Below are positions 55,816-64,000 of a stretch of 64,000 nucleotides of DNA, one piece after another (the stretch's first letter is position 1; every line of letters begins with the position of its first letter). Both the position numbers and the translations under genes were made by a program. This stretch comes from an uncultured Schlesneria sp. (GTDB taxonomy: Bacteria; Planctomycetota; Planctomycetia; Planctomycetales; Planctomycetaceae). The notes under the pieces are model-generated. The model ran no database searches, had not been told where the DNA came from, and worked only from the letters and a program-made list of their open reading frames with translations. The stretch spans positions 62,001-126,000 of the forward strand of contig CAIQIR010000058.1 of the NCBI GenBank assembly GCA_903871875.1. Direction: 5' to 3'.

Positions 55816-57465
55816 CTATTCGGTGTTTTGAAGGGCTTCCGCGAGATCAATGAAGCCATCATGGTTGCGATCGCGTTTCTCGAATTCGGCGATCTCGCCC
55901 AAAAACTCGCGTTGCGAGACTTCACCGTCACGGTTTTTGTCCATCTTGCGGAACCAAATCGGACCCGAAGTTCGTTCAGATAGTGCGCCGGTCTGGTTGA
56001 CTCCGCTGTTGCCGCCAAGGGCCGGCAGGATTCCACGAGAGATCGTAAGTCTGTATTGCATCGGTACTTCTGGTTCTGACAGTAGCCCGTCGCCGTCCTT
56101 GTCCCACAAAGCCAACTTATCGGCCGCTGTTTGCAGTTCCCGGTACGAAAGGCGTCGGTCTCGATCGGTATCGAGAATCTCGAACAGGGTTCGCCCTTGT
56201 TCGGTGACGGTCAACACAGTCCGACTGCGGGCCGCATCGAAGCGCACCTTGAAATACGCGATCAATTCGTCGAGATACAACTTGCCGTTTTTGTCGGTAT
56301 CAACGTCGTCGAATGACGCACCAAACAAGTTGGCCTGATCGGCTTCCGATTTTTCGAGATAACCATTCGCGTCTTGATCGGCCGCCATAAACTGGGGTTT
56401 CAGCAGCGATTCGGCGGTCGTCAGGTCATACGAAGTACCGCGTGAGATGCTCAACTGTGTCGTACCGAAATTGATATTCGCCGATCCGTCTGGAGTGGAT
56501 TTCAATTTTTCTTGAACTTCCAGTTGTGTCGATTCGGCCTTCACCGCTTCGGCCGAGTCGACATTCACGGTGATGGTGATGGTGGGTTCGGGCGAGACGA
56601 GAAACTGGCGAAGTTCGTCGAAATCGAGTTGCCCGTCGCCATCGCCATCAAAACGAGCAAAGACGGTTTCTGGTAGTCCCATTTCTTTCGTGCACAGCTT
56701 CTGATTTCTCGCATTGGAGCCATCGATCCGATCGTATCTGTCGATCAGGCGGCGAATTTGTTTCGGCGGTGATTCCTCAGAACCCAGACCCAAAAAGGGA
56801 CTTAACGATGCCGTTTGTGTATTGCCTTGCTGCTGCTGAACGCCATTCGCGTTACCAATCGGACTCAATTCCGCCGCACTGATGGTTTCATCGTCATCCA
56901 GATCTAGTTTACGAAGCGTTCGCAGCGCCCCAGTCAGCTCGGCGGAAGACAGTTTTCCGTCACCGTTCGTATCCAGTCGTGCGAAGAGTGGAATTTCGGA
57001 AACATTGACCAATTGGCGCGGGCGTCGATTGCCAGTTGCTGGCATCGATCTCGCCTGATAAATCACCAGGAAGGGATGCAGTCCGATCCGTTTGAAATAG
57101 GTCAAGAATTCCTGCCGCGAAATCTTTCCATCGGCTGGGCTGACATCAGGAGTCATATTGGGCGGGAAGCCCTCGCTTTGAGGGATCAGTTCCGCTTGGA
57201 TGGCATCCCGCACGCTCAGATATTTTCCGCGAGCCTCTTCGACAGTGACAACTCCATCCTCGTTCGAATCGAGTGACTTCATCAGATCGTCAACATATTG
57301 CTGAAACAATTGTTGCGGGCTGTTTCCGCCCACCGTGATCTGGAAGTTCAAGACAATGACGCCGCTTTCTCCCATGTAAATCGAATACCGACCGTCAGCC
57401 CGGGGTTCGTCGGCGTAAACCGGCGACACCAGCAGCAGCAGTGCGAGTAATCGAAATCGCGTCAT
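55816..57465 (-). CDS. Exported EF-hand protein with eleven motifs
   Basis: 549 residues. The start MTRFRLLALLLLVSPVYADE (signal peptide) at 57465 was chosen; the frame opens 73 codons earlier but that part overlaps the DUF1501 gene. Eleven EF-hand-like loops are visible: SNEDGVVTVEEA, SPADGKISRQEF, TNGDGKLSSAEL, LDDDETISAAEL, GDGDGQLDFDEL, QDANGYLEKSEA, TDKNGKLYLDEL, TDRDRRLSYREL, KDGDGLLSEPEV, KNRDGEVSQREF and RNHDGFIDLAEA. Several lack one ligand. It is likely a periplasmic calcium-binding protein. Its stop-to-start spacing of 5 bases behind DUF1501 places it in the DUF1549/DUF1501 operon. Confidence 0.88.
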   Translation of the reverse strand: MTRFRLLALLLLVSPVYADEPRADGRYSIYMGESGVIVLNFQITVGGNSPQQLFQQYVDDLMKSLDSNEDGVVTVEEARGKYLSVRDAIQAELIPQSEGFPPNMTPDVSPADGKISRQEFLTYFKRIGLHPFLVIYQARSMPATGNRRPRQLVNVSEIPLFARLDTNGDGKLSSAELTGALRTLRKLDLDDDETISAAELSPIGNANGVQQQQGNTQTASLSPFLGLGSEESPPKQIRRLIDRYDRIDGSNARNQKLCTKEMGLPETVFARFDGDGDGQLDFDELRQFLVSPEPTITITVNVDSAEAVKAESTQLEVQEKLKSTPDGSANINFGTTQLSISRGTSYDLTTAESLLKPQFMAADQDANGYLEKSEADQANLFGASFDDVDTDKNGKLYLDELIAYFKVRFDAARSRTVLTVTEQGRTLFEILDTDRDRRLSYRELQTAADKLALWDKDGDGLLSEPEVPMQYRLTISRGILPALGGNSGVNQTGALSERTSGPIWFRKMDKNRDGEVSQREFLGEIAEFEKRDRNHDGFIDLAEALQNTE

Positions 57466-57470
57466 GTTGA

Positions 57471-58820
57471 TCAGCCAAGTATCTCGGCAATGGGTTTCGC
57501 GGTCGGTTCGGCCAGCCGGATCGGTCGGCCAACATTGGAGACGTTCTGTTTCATCGAGTCGAGCCCAACTGCTTTGCACATCGTCGCAAAGAGGTCTTGT
57601 ACCGAGACGGGCCGATCGTCGACCTTCATCCCGTCGCTGCTTGTCTTGCCGACAACTTGGCCGCCTTTGATCCCACCGCCGCACAACACTGTCGACCAGG
57701 CATTTGGAAAATGGTCGCGACCGGTCTGTTGATTGATTTTCGGTGTTCGACCGAATTCACCCATCCAAACGATTAATGTGGAATCGAGCAACCCGCGATC
57801 CTTCAGATCGCTCATCAGTGTGGCCCAGGCAGGATCGAGCACTTCCAGTAAGCTCTTGACCGAATTGAAATTCTGCGCGTGGGTATCCCAGGCGAATGCT
57901 TGATTGTTATTCACGCCGTTCAGCGAAACTTCGACGAATGGAACTCCCCGTTCGACTAGACGTCGCGCCAACAGACAAGCTTGGCCAAACTGATTCCGCC
58001 CGTAAGCGTCGCGAAGTTTTGCGTCCTCGCCCTCAAGATGGAATGCTTTCACTGCTTCTGACCGCATCATGCGAACGGCAGCCGCATAAGCGGACTGATG
58101 GCTGTCGGCATTCAGGCCGGGGCGATGACTGGCAAAGTCCGACTCCAAGTCTCCCAGCAACGACAACCGGGCGTCGGCTCGTTCCAGATTGATTCCCTGA
58201 GGAAGTGAAAGGTTTTTCACGGCCAGTGATTGATCGTAATTCGCGCCGTTCGAGTTGGTTCCGACGCGGTTGGGATCGCCGACGATGAGCGGAGCGAACT
58301 TGGGGCCCAGAAATCCCGGCCCATAAGCGGCTGGACTGAACTGTGTGTATGGAGCCACTGCGACGAAATTCGGAAGGTCTGAATCCTCTTGGCCCAATTC
58401 CTTACTGAACAGGGAACCGAGCGTTGGATAATCGATGGGGCCTTGTGGAAGGTTCCCTGTTCGCAATAGATAGGTGGCCCGCGTGTGGTCCCCTTCTTTG
58501 GTGCTCATCGATCGGATCGGCGCACAATGTTGCATCAGCTTGGCGACTCGCGGCAGATGCTCGCAAATTTGAATGCCCGGTACGGAGGTATCGATGGGCT
58601 TGAACTGTCCACCGTTCTCATGCCCGGGTTTCATATCAAACGTGTCAGTCTGAGGCGGTCCGCCCGTCATCCACAGTAAGATCACGGAGCGACGACGATC
58701 GGGTGACGCACCGATTTCGTTTGCCAGAACGGGCAGCCAGCGCGACATGGATGCGCCGAACGCCCCGCATGCCGAAAGTTTCAACAGGTCGCGACGCGAA
58801 ATCATGGATCGTCGAGACAT
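57471..58820 (-). CDS. DUF1501 protein with Tat signal
   Basis: 449 residues. The Tat signal RRSMISRRDLLKLSACGAFG (residues 3-22) is followed by the DUF1501 sulfatase-like fold: SVILLWMTGGPPQTDTFDMK, PIRSMSTKEGDHTRATYLLR, FVEVSLNGVNNNQAFAWDTH, LIVWMGEFGRTPKINQQTGR and VLCGGGIKGGQVVGKTSSDG. It differs from the other DUF1501 in the window but shares all core segments. It lies 44 bases downstream of the DUF1549/DUF1553 gene and 5 bases upstream of the EF-hand gene, the common planctomycete order. The biochemical role is unproven; work on polysaccharide sulfates is often proposed. Confidence 0.94.
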   Translation of the reverse strand: MSRRSMISRRDLLKLSACGAFGASMSRWLPVLANEIGASPDRRRSVILLWMTGGPPQTDTFDMKPGHENGGQFKPIDTSVPGIQICEHLPRVAKLMQHCAPIRSMSTKEGDHTRATYLLRTGNLPQGPIDYPTLGSLFSKELGQEDSDLPNFVAVAPYTQFSPAAYGPGFLGPKFAPLIVGDPNRVGTNSNGANYDQSLAVKNLSLPQGINLERADARLSLLGDLESDFASHRPGLNADSHQSAYAAAVRMMRSEAVKAFHLEGEDAKLRDAYGRNQFGQACLLARRLVERGVPFVEVSLNGVNNNQAFAWDTHAQNFNSVKSLLEVLDPAWATLMSDLKDRGLLDSTLIVWMGEFGRTPKINQQTGRDHFPNAWSTVLCGGGIKGGQVVGKTSSDGMKVDDRPVSVQDLFATMCKAVGLDSMKQNVSNVGRPIRLAEPTAKPIAEILG

Positions 58821-58864
58821 GACAAGGCTCCCACTATTGGCGGATCATCGAATTCCTGTGATCG

Positions 58865-60478
58865 CTAATGATTGAACAAGAATTCCGAACTATTCAGCAG
58901 CGCCCAGAAGATGTCCGACAAGGCCTGCTTCTGGTTCTTCGAAGGACCACCGGAGTCGACATATTTGGTCAGTCGTTCCAATTCTTCCGGCCGAGGTCGG
59001 CGTGTCAGGGCTGCCAGATAAATGGCTTCGACGCGGTCACCCGAGGACATCGAGGGAAATTCGGCCACGGCGGTCAACGTCGAGCTCTGTTCGAGGCTGG
59101 TGGCCGAGGCGGTAAACTGACCGTTCATCAACGCCAACGCTTGAAGGATCGACGTCTGACGCTCTGTCGGTGAATTGTTGTCCGGTGCGAACAGTTCTAG
59201 AAACTCGGTGCGTGGACCCGGCTGATTGAACTGGAACGGTTGGAATTGCTGGAAAGATTCCAAGTGGCCCACCGCAGCGGCGATTGAATCGAACAGTTGT
59301 TCGCCGGTCAGGCCTTGCACGGCCATGCGAGCGAATTGTTGCGGCTCGGTTTGACTAACGTGCGTCTTCCGGCTGGATCGTTGATAGGTCTTCGAGGCAG
59401 CAATTCCCCGAATCAGATACTTCAAATCGAAGTCGTGGGCTGCGAAGTCCGCCGCCAGTTCGTTGAGTAGTTCGGGATGGCTGGGTTTGTTTGATCCACC
59501 AAAATCGTCAATTGGTTCGACAATCCCAACTCCGAAAAAGTGACCCCACAGGCGGTTGACCGCCGATTTCGCAAAATACGGGTTTTGCTTGGACGTCATC
59601 CAATCGGCCAGAGTCCGACGCGAACTGACCTTCGATCTCCATTGCGGCTGGGTTCCATCAAGGTATGTCGCCTGAACGACCGTTTCATGGTCAGGAATGG
59701 TCAACTCGCGGCGATCAAAAACCTCTTTGACTTGGCCCAGGCCACCATCATTTTGGTTCGTTCGTTCGATGCCGGCAAAGAATGCGGCATAACCCCAGAA
59801 CTGTTCTTGCTTCCACGAATCGTACGGATGATTGTGGCACTGGGCGCACTCGATACGAATTCCCATGAACATGCGCGACGTAGCGGCGGCCAGATTTTCG
59901 GGTTTGATTTGTTTCGTCGTGAAAAACGCGATCGGCGACACGCTGCCCGGGTTCTGCATGATGGAATTCATGCCGCGATCGCCGGCCAGCGGCGTCGTGA
60001 GTAATTCGTAAACGATGGCATCGTAGCGGGTATTGTTTCCCAGATGTTGACGAAGCCAAGCCTGAAACCCGGGCCGTTGCGCCAACGCCTGAACATCGGT
60101 TGCCGACTCAGGCATCATCACCCGGGTCCAGAAGTTACTGAAGTTGACAATGTAGTGCGGACTTTCGAGCAATTCGTCAACCAGCTGGCGACGGTGGTTG
60201 TAAGATTCGTTCCGCAGAAATTGGCGAGCATCAGACACTGTCGGAATCGAGCCTGCAACATGCAGCGAAACGCGACGAAGGAATTCGGCCGAATCGGCGA
60301 TCGAGGCGGGTGTGATTCCGTCTTTTTGCCAGCGAGCCTCGATTCGCCGGTCAATCTTGTCGGCCAACTCCTGCACATCGTCAGAAAAGAGTGGGGCGAC
60401 GGCGAATACCAACACGTGAGCGACTGCTGCTAGTGCCAACCGGAATCCATGACACCGCGCGTGAAGAAGATGATTCAT
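58865..60478 (-). CDS. DUF1549/DUF1553 secreted protein
   Basis: 537 residues from ATG 60478 (an ATG at 60511 is also in frame). Signal peptide LALAAVAHVLVFAVAPLFSD. The DUF1549 domain shows DSAEFLRRVSLHVAGSIPTV, DELLESPHYIVNFSNFWTRV and SRMFMGIRIECAQCHNHPYD, with a CxxCH-type heme-like site. DUF1553 follows: SSRRTLADWMTSKQNPYFAK, AVNRLWGHFFGVGIVEPIDD and NKPSHPELLNELAADFAAHD. These proteins are among the most amplified families in planctomycetes, usually paired with DUF1501. The CxxCH suggests a c-type heme, hence redox work outside the cell. It is the first gene of a three-gene minus-strand operon. The usual N-terminal cytochrome (PSCyt1) domain is absent. Confidence 0.93.
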   Translation of the reverse strand: MNHLLHARCHGFRLALAAVAHVLVFAVAPLFSDDVQELADKIDRRIEARWQKDGITPASIADSAEFLRRVSLHVAGSIPTVSDARQFLRNESYNHRRQLVDELLESPHYIVNFSNFWTRVMMPESATDVQALAQRPGFQAWLRQHLGNNTRYDAIVYELLTTPLAGDRGMNSIMQNPGSVSPIAFFTTKQIKPENLAAATSRMFMGIRIECAQCHNHPYDSWKQEQFWGYAAFFAGIERTNQNDGGLGQVKEVFDRRELTIPDHETVVQATYLDGTQPQWRSKVSSRRTLADWMTSKQNPYFAKSAVNRLWGHFFGVGIVEPIDDFGGSNKPSHPELLNELAADFAAHDFDLKYLIRGIAASKTYQRSSRKTHVSQTEPQQFARMAVQGLTGEQLFDSIAAAVGHLESFQQFQPFQFNQPGPRTEFLELFAPDNNSPTERQTSILQALALMNGQFTASATSLEQSSTLTAVAEFPSMSSGDRVEAIYLAALTRRPRPEELERLTKYVDSGGPSKNQKQALSDIFWALLNSSEFLFNH

Positions 60479-61056
60479 GACGCGGCATTGAGCGCGAGCC
60501 GGATGTGTCATTGGAACCCCTCTCTGTCGTCGTTATCCGGCCAACCGTCTGTCTCATCTTTTTGAAATGACAGAAACGGTGCAAGACGGAACTGCCCACA
60601 AGTATCAGCTGAACTTTCGCAGGTCATCCGTGCTCGTCAAATTGGCTCGTCGCGCACCCCCGAAGCTCATCCCTTCGCTCGGTGAAATTTCAACGTGATT
60701 CTCGTCTTTAACTTTATCGTCTTAATCTGATGTCGGAAATAACAGTCTGTAGACCCAATTCATTTACAGACATCTCGTCTGATTTGTCAAGTCTTGTTTC
60801 GGTTTCTGGTGCGGAATTTTTCGGCTCCCTCGGCGAGTAACGATTGAATCGGCAGGACGCCTGATCAAGAAAACTCCATTTCTGCTTGATCCGCGAGGCG
60901 AATTGGTGCGTTGGTCCCGGTGAAACCCGCGCCCTGGAGACGATTCGATCAACCAGCTCGTCGATTTCACGAGGCATTTGTGGGATTGTTGTTCTGGTCG
61001 TTGTCGTCCGACACACGAGCATTCGAACCCGTTACCTTCAGTACCGGAATGGAATC
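60479..61056. other. Divergent gap between the DUF1549 operon and the RDD operon
   Basis: About 545-578 bases, the longest gap in the window. It contains a promoter candidate for the minus-strand operon (60761-60790). The RDD frame is open upstream to 60886, but that stretch has no similarity. The sequence around 60700-60800 is AT-rich compared with its surroundings. No small RNA or peptide gene is convincing. Confidence 0.45.
60761..60790 (-). promoter_or_regulatory. Candidate promoter of the DUF1549/DUF1501/EF-hand operon
   Basis: On the minus strand a perfect TTGACA is followed after 18 bases by TAAATG. It lies in the AT-rich part of the gap, about 280 bases before the first start codon, leaving a long leader. 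Confidence 0.35.
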
Positions 61057-62889
61057 ATGATCGAGCCGACCGAGCGTCATTCGTCTGTGTCTGCGATGTA
61101 CATCACCTGGGTGCTGCTATTCGTCGTCGCGATGTCGTGTTTGCCGTTTCTGATGGCCGTGGGTTTGTATTGGGGCCTTTACGGCACTCCGAACTTGAGT
61201 GAGGTCGCAACAATCAAGATTCCTGAATATTCACGGGCGGCAATGTGGAAGGGACGGGTCTGGTATCCCGTGATGAATATTGGGCCCAGCATGCCCCCTG
61301 GGGCGCTGATGTCGTTTGATCCAGAACAAGGCGAAACAAGCGAGCTCAAAGTCCCGATCCGATCACCGGGTGCGGGATTACTTGGCCAGGGGGATCGGCT
61401 TTGGATCGTTTCGTCGAATTCGGTCATCATGATCGAAGGCGACGAGACGAAGGAATTCAGCCCGCAGCAGGCGTTGGTGCAAGCGAGTTCGCCATTTCTG
61501 TATGAGGATCAGTTGGCCGTCATTGATGTCGGAACCGCCGGACAGCCGACGCTGTTCGTGTTTCAGAACGACGACTGGGTGAATTTGGGAACCGTCGTGA
61601 TTCCGTTTCAATTTCCCCATGCGACGGTGGACGGCAAGAACGTCTGGGCGTCCGATAGACCCCGCGCAACAGGCCGCGTTCCTCTCATGGAAATTCAAGT
61701 CGCCTCACAGGACGGTTCACCTCATTTGTTTGTCTCGGATGGAATTCTCATTGCTTATCGAAAAGGGATTGAGCTGACACCGGTTTCTGCGCTCGCTCCA
61801 GAAAACGTTGATGATGAAGTCGATCTTAGTAACTTGCTTGAATGGGAGATCGCGGTCTTGAGGCCGGCAAGCAGTGGTGCGCGGGTGAAAAACGTATGGA
61901 AAGGCGGATTTCTCAAAAGTGAGCCTGTTGTTTTAGCGCTCTCGGCTGCAGACCCAAATCAGTTGAAGAACATCCCTATTCAGAATCAGTTCAAAAACAT
62001 CGCCATCCAGGGCCATTGTCGTGCTCAGGGAATTTGGAAAAAAATGGCAGAAACTTCCCTGCCCGCCCTCTTGGAATGGTTTGCGGTCTCGGACGGGCAA
62101 AGGACTTATTTCGCCGGACAGTCACTGTTTGGTCAGATCCTGAGAGTTCACCGATTCGATGGCGATTCGATGCCGACCACCGGAGTCGTCATCAAGCCAC
62201 CGGCCGCGCGATTTCAATCGATCATGGAGCAGTGGGCTCGACTGATGCAGTGGGTCTATTGGCCTAGTCTGTTAATTTTCGTACTCGGGATCAGTTGTTT
62301 GATGAAAGCCTATCGCACGGCCGAGTATCAATTCGGCTTGACGACGGTCGAACTGGCTTCATTCACACGACGCGCCATCGCTCGCGTCCTCGATTATTTC
62401 GTTTACGTTGCCGCCTTTTACCTGATCGCGTTGGCCTTCGGCATGTCGTCCCAAGAGCAAGTTCAGCAAGATATCGACCGGTTGTTCAGTTTCGGTCCAG
62501 AGGGGCTATTGCTGCGATTTCTCTGGATGATGTTGAGTCTGGTCATTTGCTCGCTCATAATTGTGATTGTGAACAGCGTGTTGCAAGGCGGTTGGGGAGT
62601 CACGTTGGGCAAATGGCTGTGCGGAATTCGCACGGTTCGTTCAACGTTGCGGCCTTGCGGTTTTGCTCGAGCTCTGGTCCGAGAACTACTGTTACTGGTG
62701 GATACCTTGTTGGCGATTTCTTATTTGCCAGGGACATTGATGTTTGCCTTCACAAGTTGCCGCCAGCGTATCGGCGACCTGGTCGCTGATACGATCGTGA
62801 TTCGCAAAGCGACAACCACCACCGATCCCGATGTGAACTCAAGTTTGGATTTGTTCCTGGAGAATAAGCACGAGGTTCGCCTTTCATGA
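61057..62889 (+). CDS. Membrane protein with propeller-like domain and RDD domain
   Basis: 610 residues from ATG 61057 (GGAATGG just upstream). One helix near the start (ITWVLLFVVAMSCLPFLMAV) is followed by about 370 residues of beta-rich sequence outside the membrane (AAMWKGRVWYPVMNI, LGQGDRLWIVSSNSVIMIEG, HATVDGKNVWASDR), suggesting a beta-propeller. A second helix (YWPSLLIFVLGISCLMKAY) leads into an RDD domain: FTRRAIARVLDYFVYVAAFY with the Arg and Asp, VICSLIIVIVNSVLQGGWG, TLGKWLCGIRTVRS and RQRIGDLVADTIVIRK. RDD proteins are small membrane proteins, some implicated in Na+ or pH tolerance; the fusion to a sensor-like domain is unusual. It overlaps the next start by 4 bases. Confidence 0.8.
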   Translation: MIEPTERHSSVSAMYITWVLLFVVAMSCLPFLMAVGLYWGLYGTPNLSEVATIKIPEYSRAAMWKGRVWYPVMNIGPSMPPGALMSFDPEQGETSELKVPIRSPGAGLLGQGDRLWIVSSNSVIMIEGDETKEFSPQQALVQASSPFLYEDQLAVIDVGTAGQPTLFVFQNDDWVNLGTVVIPFQFPHATVDGKNVWASDRPRATGRVPLMEIQVASQDGSPHLFVSDGILIAYRKGIELTPVSALAPENVDDEVDLSNLLEWEIAVLRPASSGARVKNVWKGGFLKSEPVVLALSAADPNQLKNIPIQNQFKNIAIQGHCRAQGIWKKMAETSLPALLEWFAVSDGQRTYFAGQSLFGQILRVHRFDGDSMPTTGVVIKPPAARFQSIMEQWARLMQWVYWPSLLIFVLGISCLMKAYRTAEYQFGLTTVELASFTRRAIARVLDYFVYVAAFYLIALAFGMSSQEQVQQDIDRLFSFGPEGLLLRFLWMMLSLVICSLIIVIVNSVLQGGWGVTLGKWLCGIRTVRSTLRPCGFARALVRELLLLVDTLLAISYLPGTLMFAFTSCRQRIGDLVADTIVIRKATTTTDPDVNSSLDLFLENKHEVRLS

Positions 62890-64000
62890 GTTGCTCCGGT
62901 TTGAAATTCAGGCTGCTCTTGAAGGCACCTCTCTGTTTTGTCGTGTTGTTGACATTCCATTTCGGTCGAACCACGCGGGCGGCAGACAATGTCTGGACGG
63001 TCCAGAAGTTGATGGACAATAAACCGTGGGATCGGTTTGTCGGTTCTCCGTTATCGATCCGGATCGAAGGCCGCCTGGGGACATTCGGTGGTGGCCAGTT
63101 TCGTCTGGTGCGCTGCGATACGGTATTCACGATCGACAGCGAGAAACTGCGCACGGTTGCACCCAAAAGCACGGTGGAAATCAAAGGCCAGTTCAAAAAG
63201 AACGGCACAAAAATCGAGTTCGGCGTCGATGAATTGAAAGTCGTTCCCAGTTATGCCGATCAATTTGACATTCGATCGTCCAAACTCAAACTGCCATCGC
63301 CGACAGATTGGATCGAACTTGGTGACTGGGGGGCCGAGCGAGCTCGCTTCTATGACGATGCGGAGTTAATGAAAAAGGTCAAAGATGCCTACACCAACGC
63401 AGTCGAAGTGGAATATCGAACGTTGAAACCCCTCGATGCGGAAGGTCGATTTTCGTTGGCGAAGACGATGGACACATACGAATTGTCGAATCGTCGGCGA
63501 ATGGAGCTGGTCCACGAAGGATTTCGAATCCAATGGAAGGTCGCTCAAAAGCTCGATCCACCCGATATGACCGCCTGGCAACAAATCGCGAAAAACCTGG
63601 GTGAACAGCTGCCGGGTGCCAATGATCCGCTGAAGGAACTCGATGCAGATGTGAAGGACGCTTATGAACGAGACCCCGATTCGACCTATCGAAAGGCGAA
63701 CGATGATCTGCGGCGTCAGCTGCATCGATTGTTCCTGGTCACCATCATCCGCAAGGTACTGTTGCAGGCGGAATCTTCCGACGGGCGCAATGGTGATTCG
63801 ATTGCTGATCAGATCGATCAATTGATTCCCGAAGAGCACTCGCTAGCCGAGCGGCAACGTGTGGCGAAGCTGACGTACCGCGCCGCCAATATCGCTACGG
63901 CAACGCGGGCCGAAGCTGAAAATCTGGCGGCCGCGTTTCGAGAACGCCATCAAGACGACAGCGCGCACGAGGCGTTATCGCAATGGATCAAAGCTCACGA
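62886..64000 (+). CDS. Exported protein of unknown function (partial, runs off right edge)
   Basis: 371 residues visible from ATG 62886, which overlaps the RDD gene stop (ATGA). A signal peptide (APLCFVVLLTFHFGRTTRAA) is followed by a beta-rich stretch with IRIEGRLGTFGGGQFRLVRC and STVEIKGQFKKNGTKIEFGV, resembling a small barrel. A mostly helical, Lys/Asp/Arg-rich region follows (AYTNAVEVEYRTLKPLDAEG, LHRLFLVTIIRKVLLQ). No known family is recognised. Translational coupling to the RDD protein suggests the two act together at the envelope. The stop lies beyond 64000. Confidence 0.75.
   Translation, partial: MSCSGLKFRLLLKAPLCFVVLLTFHFGRTTRAADNVWTVQKLMDNKPWDRFVGSPLSIRIEGRLGTFGGGQFRLVRCDTVFTIDSEKLRTVAPKSTVEIKGQFKKNGTKIEFGVDELKVVPSYADQFDIRSSKLKLPSPTDWIELGDWGAERARFYDDAELMKKVKDAYTNAVEVEYRTLKPLDAEGRFSLAKTMDTYELSNRRRMELVHEGFRIQWKVAQKLDPPDMTAWQQIAKNLGEQLPGANDPLKELDADVKDAYERDPDSTYRKANDDLRRQLHRLFLVTIIRKVLLQAESSDGRNGDSIADQIDQLIPEEHSLAERQRVAKLTYRAANIATATRAEAENLAAAFRERHQDDSAHEALSQWIKAH

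Noticed and set aside
57466-57684. 73-codon N-terminal extension of the EF-hand protein
   Set aside because: It overlaps the DUF1501 coding sequence and would bury the signal peptide that begins at 57465.
1-64000. tRNA, rRNA, insertion sequences, integrases, prophage or defence islands
   Set aside because: I looked for cloverleaf-like ends, transposase motifs and terminal inverted repeats by eye and saw none; a tRNA or covariance-model scan would be needed to exclude short RNAs fully.

Overview
The window looks like chromosomal DNA of a planctomycete, probably of the order Planctomycetales. The main evidence is lineage-typical gene content. There is an adjacent trio of a DUF1549/DUF1553 protein, a Tat-exported DUF1501 protein and a secreted EF-hand protein, plus a second DUF1501 gene. 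There is also a secreted protein of 21 WD40 repeats, a toroid/HEAT exported protein followed by a TonB-like protein, and many exported proteins with few recognisable relatives. Base composition is moderately GC-rich. I saw no rRNA, tRNA, CRISPR array, insertion sequence or integrase. A species name cannot be given from the sequence alone.

Layout, left part. At 1-992 is the truncated N-terminal membrane half of an ABC exporter. At 1450-4139 is a translationally coupled pair, an SLBB-domain membrane protein and an actin-fold ATPase-like protein. The divergent housekeeping genes typA and ftsY follow, then a tightly overlapping three-gene RND efflux operon (adaptor plus two pumps, MdtABC-like, 7632-15291). 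Next come a Uma2-like protein, a PduO-type cobalamin adenosyltransferase, a cyanophycinase-like peptidase, a DUF309 protein and a triple WD40 propeller.

Middle part. A 107-residue protein with an L7/L12 C-terminal-like motif precedes sucC-sucD (succinyl-CoA ligase). The toroid/HEAT protein and the TonB-like protein follow. A minus-strand run then holds a DUF1501 protein, an alpha/beta hydrolase, an aldehyde dehydrogenase and an M20 deacylase. After a RbsD/FucU mutarotase comes the most striking gene, a 2014-residue autotransporter (34174-40218). Its passenger contains nineteen 65-residue tandem repeats and it ends in a beta-barrel.

Right part. asd and lysA (lysine and peptidoglycan precursor synthesis) are followed by a sarcosine-oxidase-like flavoprotein, a TPR protein, a two-hydrolase fusion esterase, speD (polyamines), a probable 38-residue membrane peptide, prs, a UbiB-family kinase, an amidohydrolase and an alaC-like aminotransferase. 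The minus-strand DUF1549/DUF1501/EF-hand operon and a plus-strand RDD-protein operon, cut by the right edge, close the window.

Most genes sit in one- to three-gene units with 4-bp stop/start overlaps where coupled. Shine-Dalgarno motifs are clear at only some starts, so several starts were chosen by homology to family N-termini. No defence or mobile island is visible. The novelty lies in cell-surface and exported proteins and in a few small genes.
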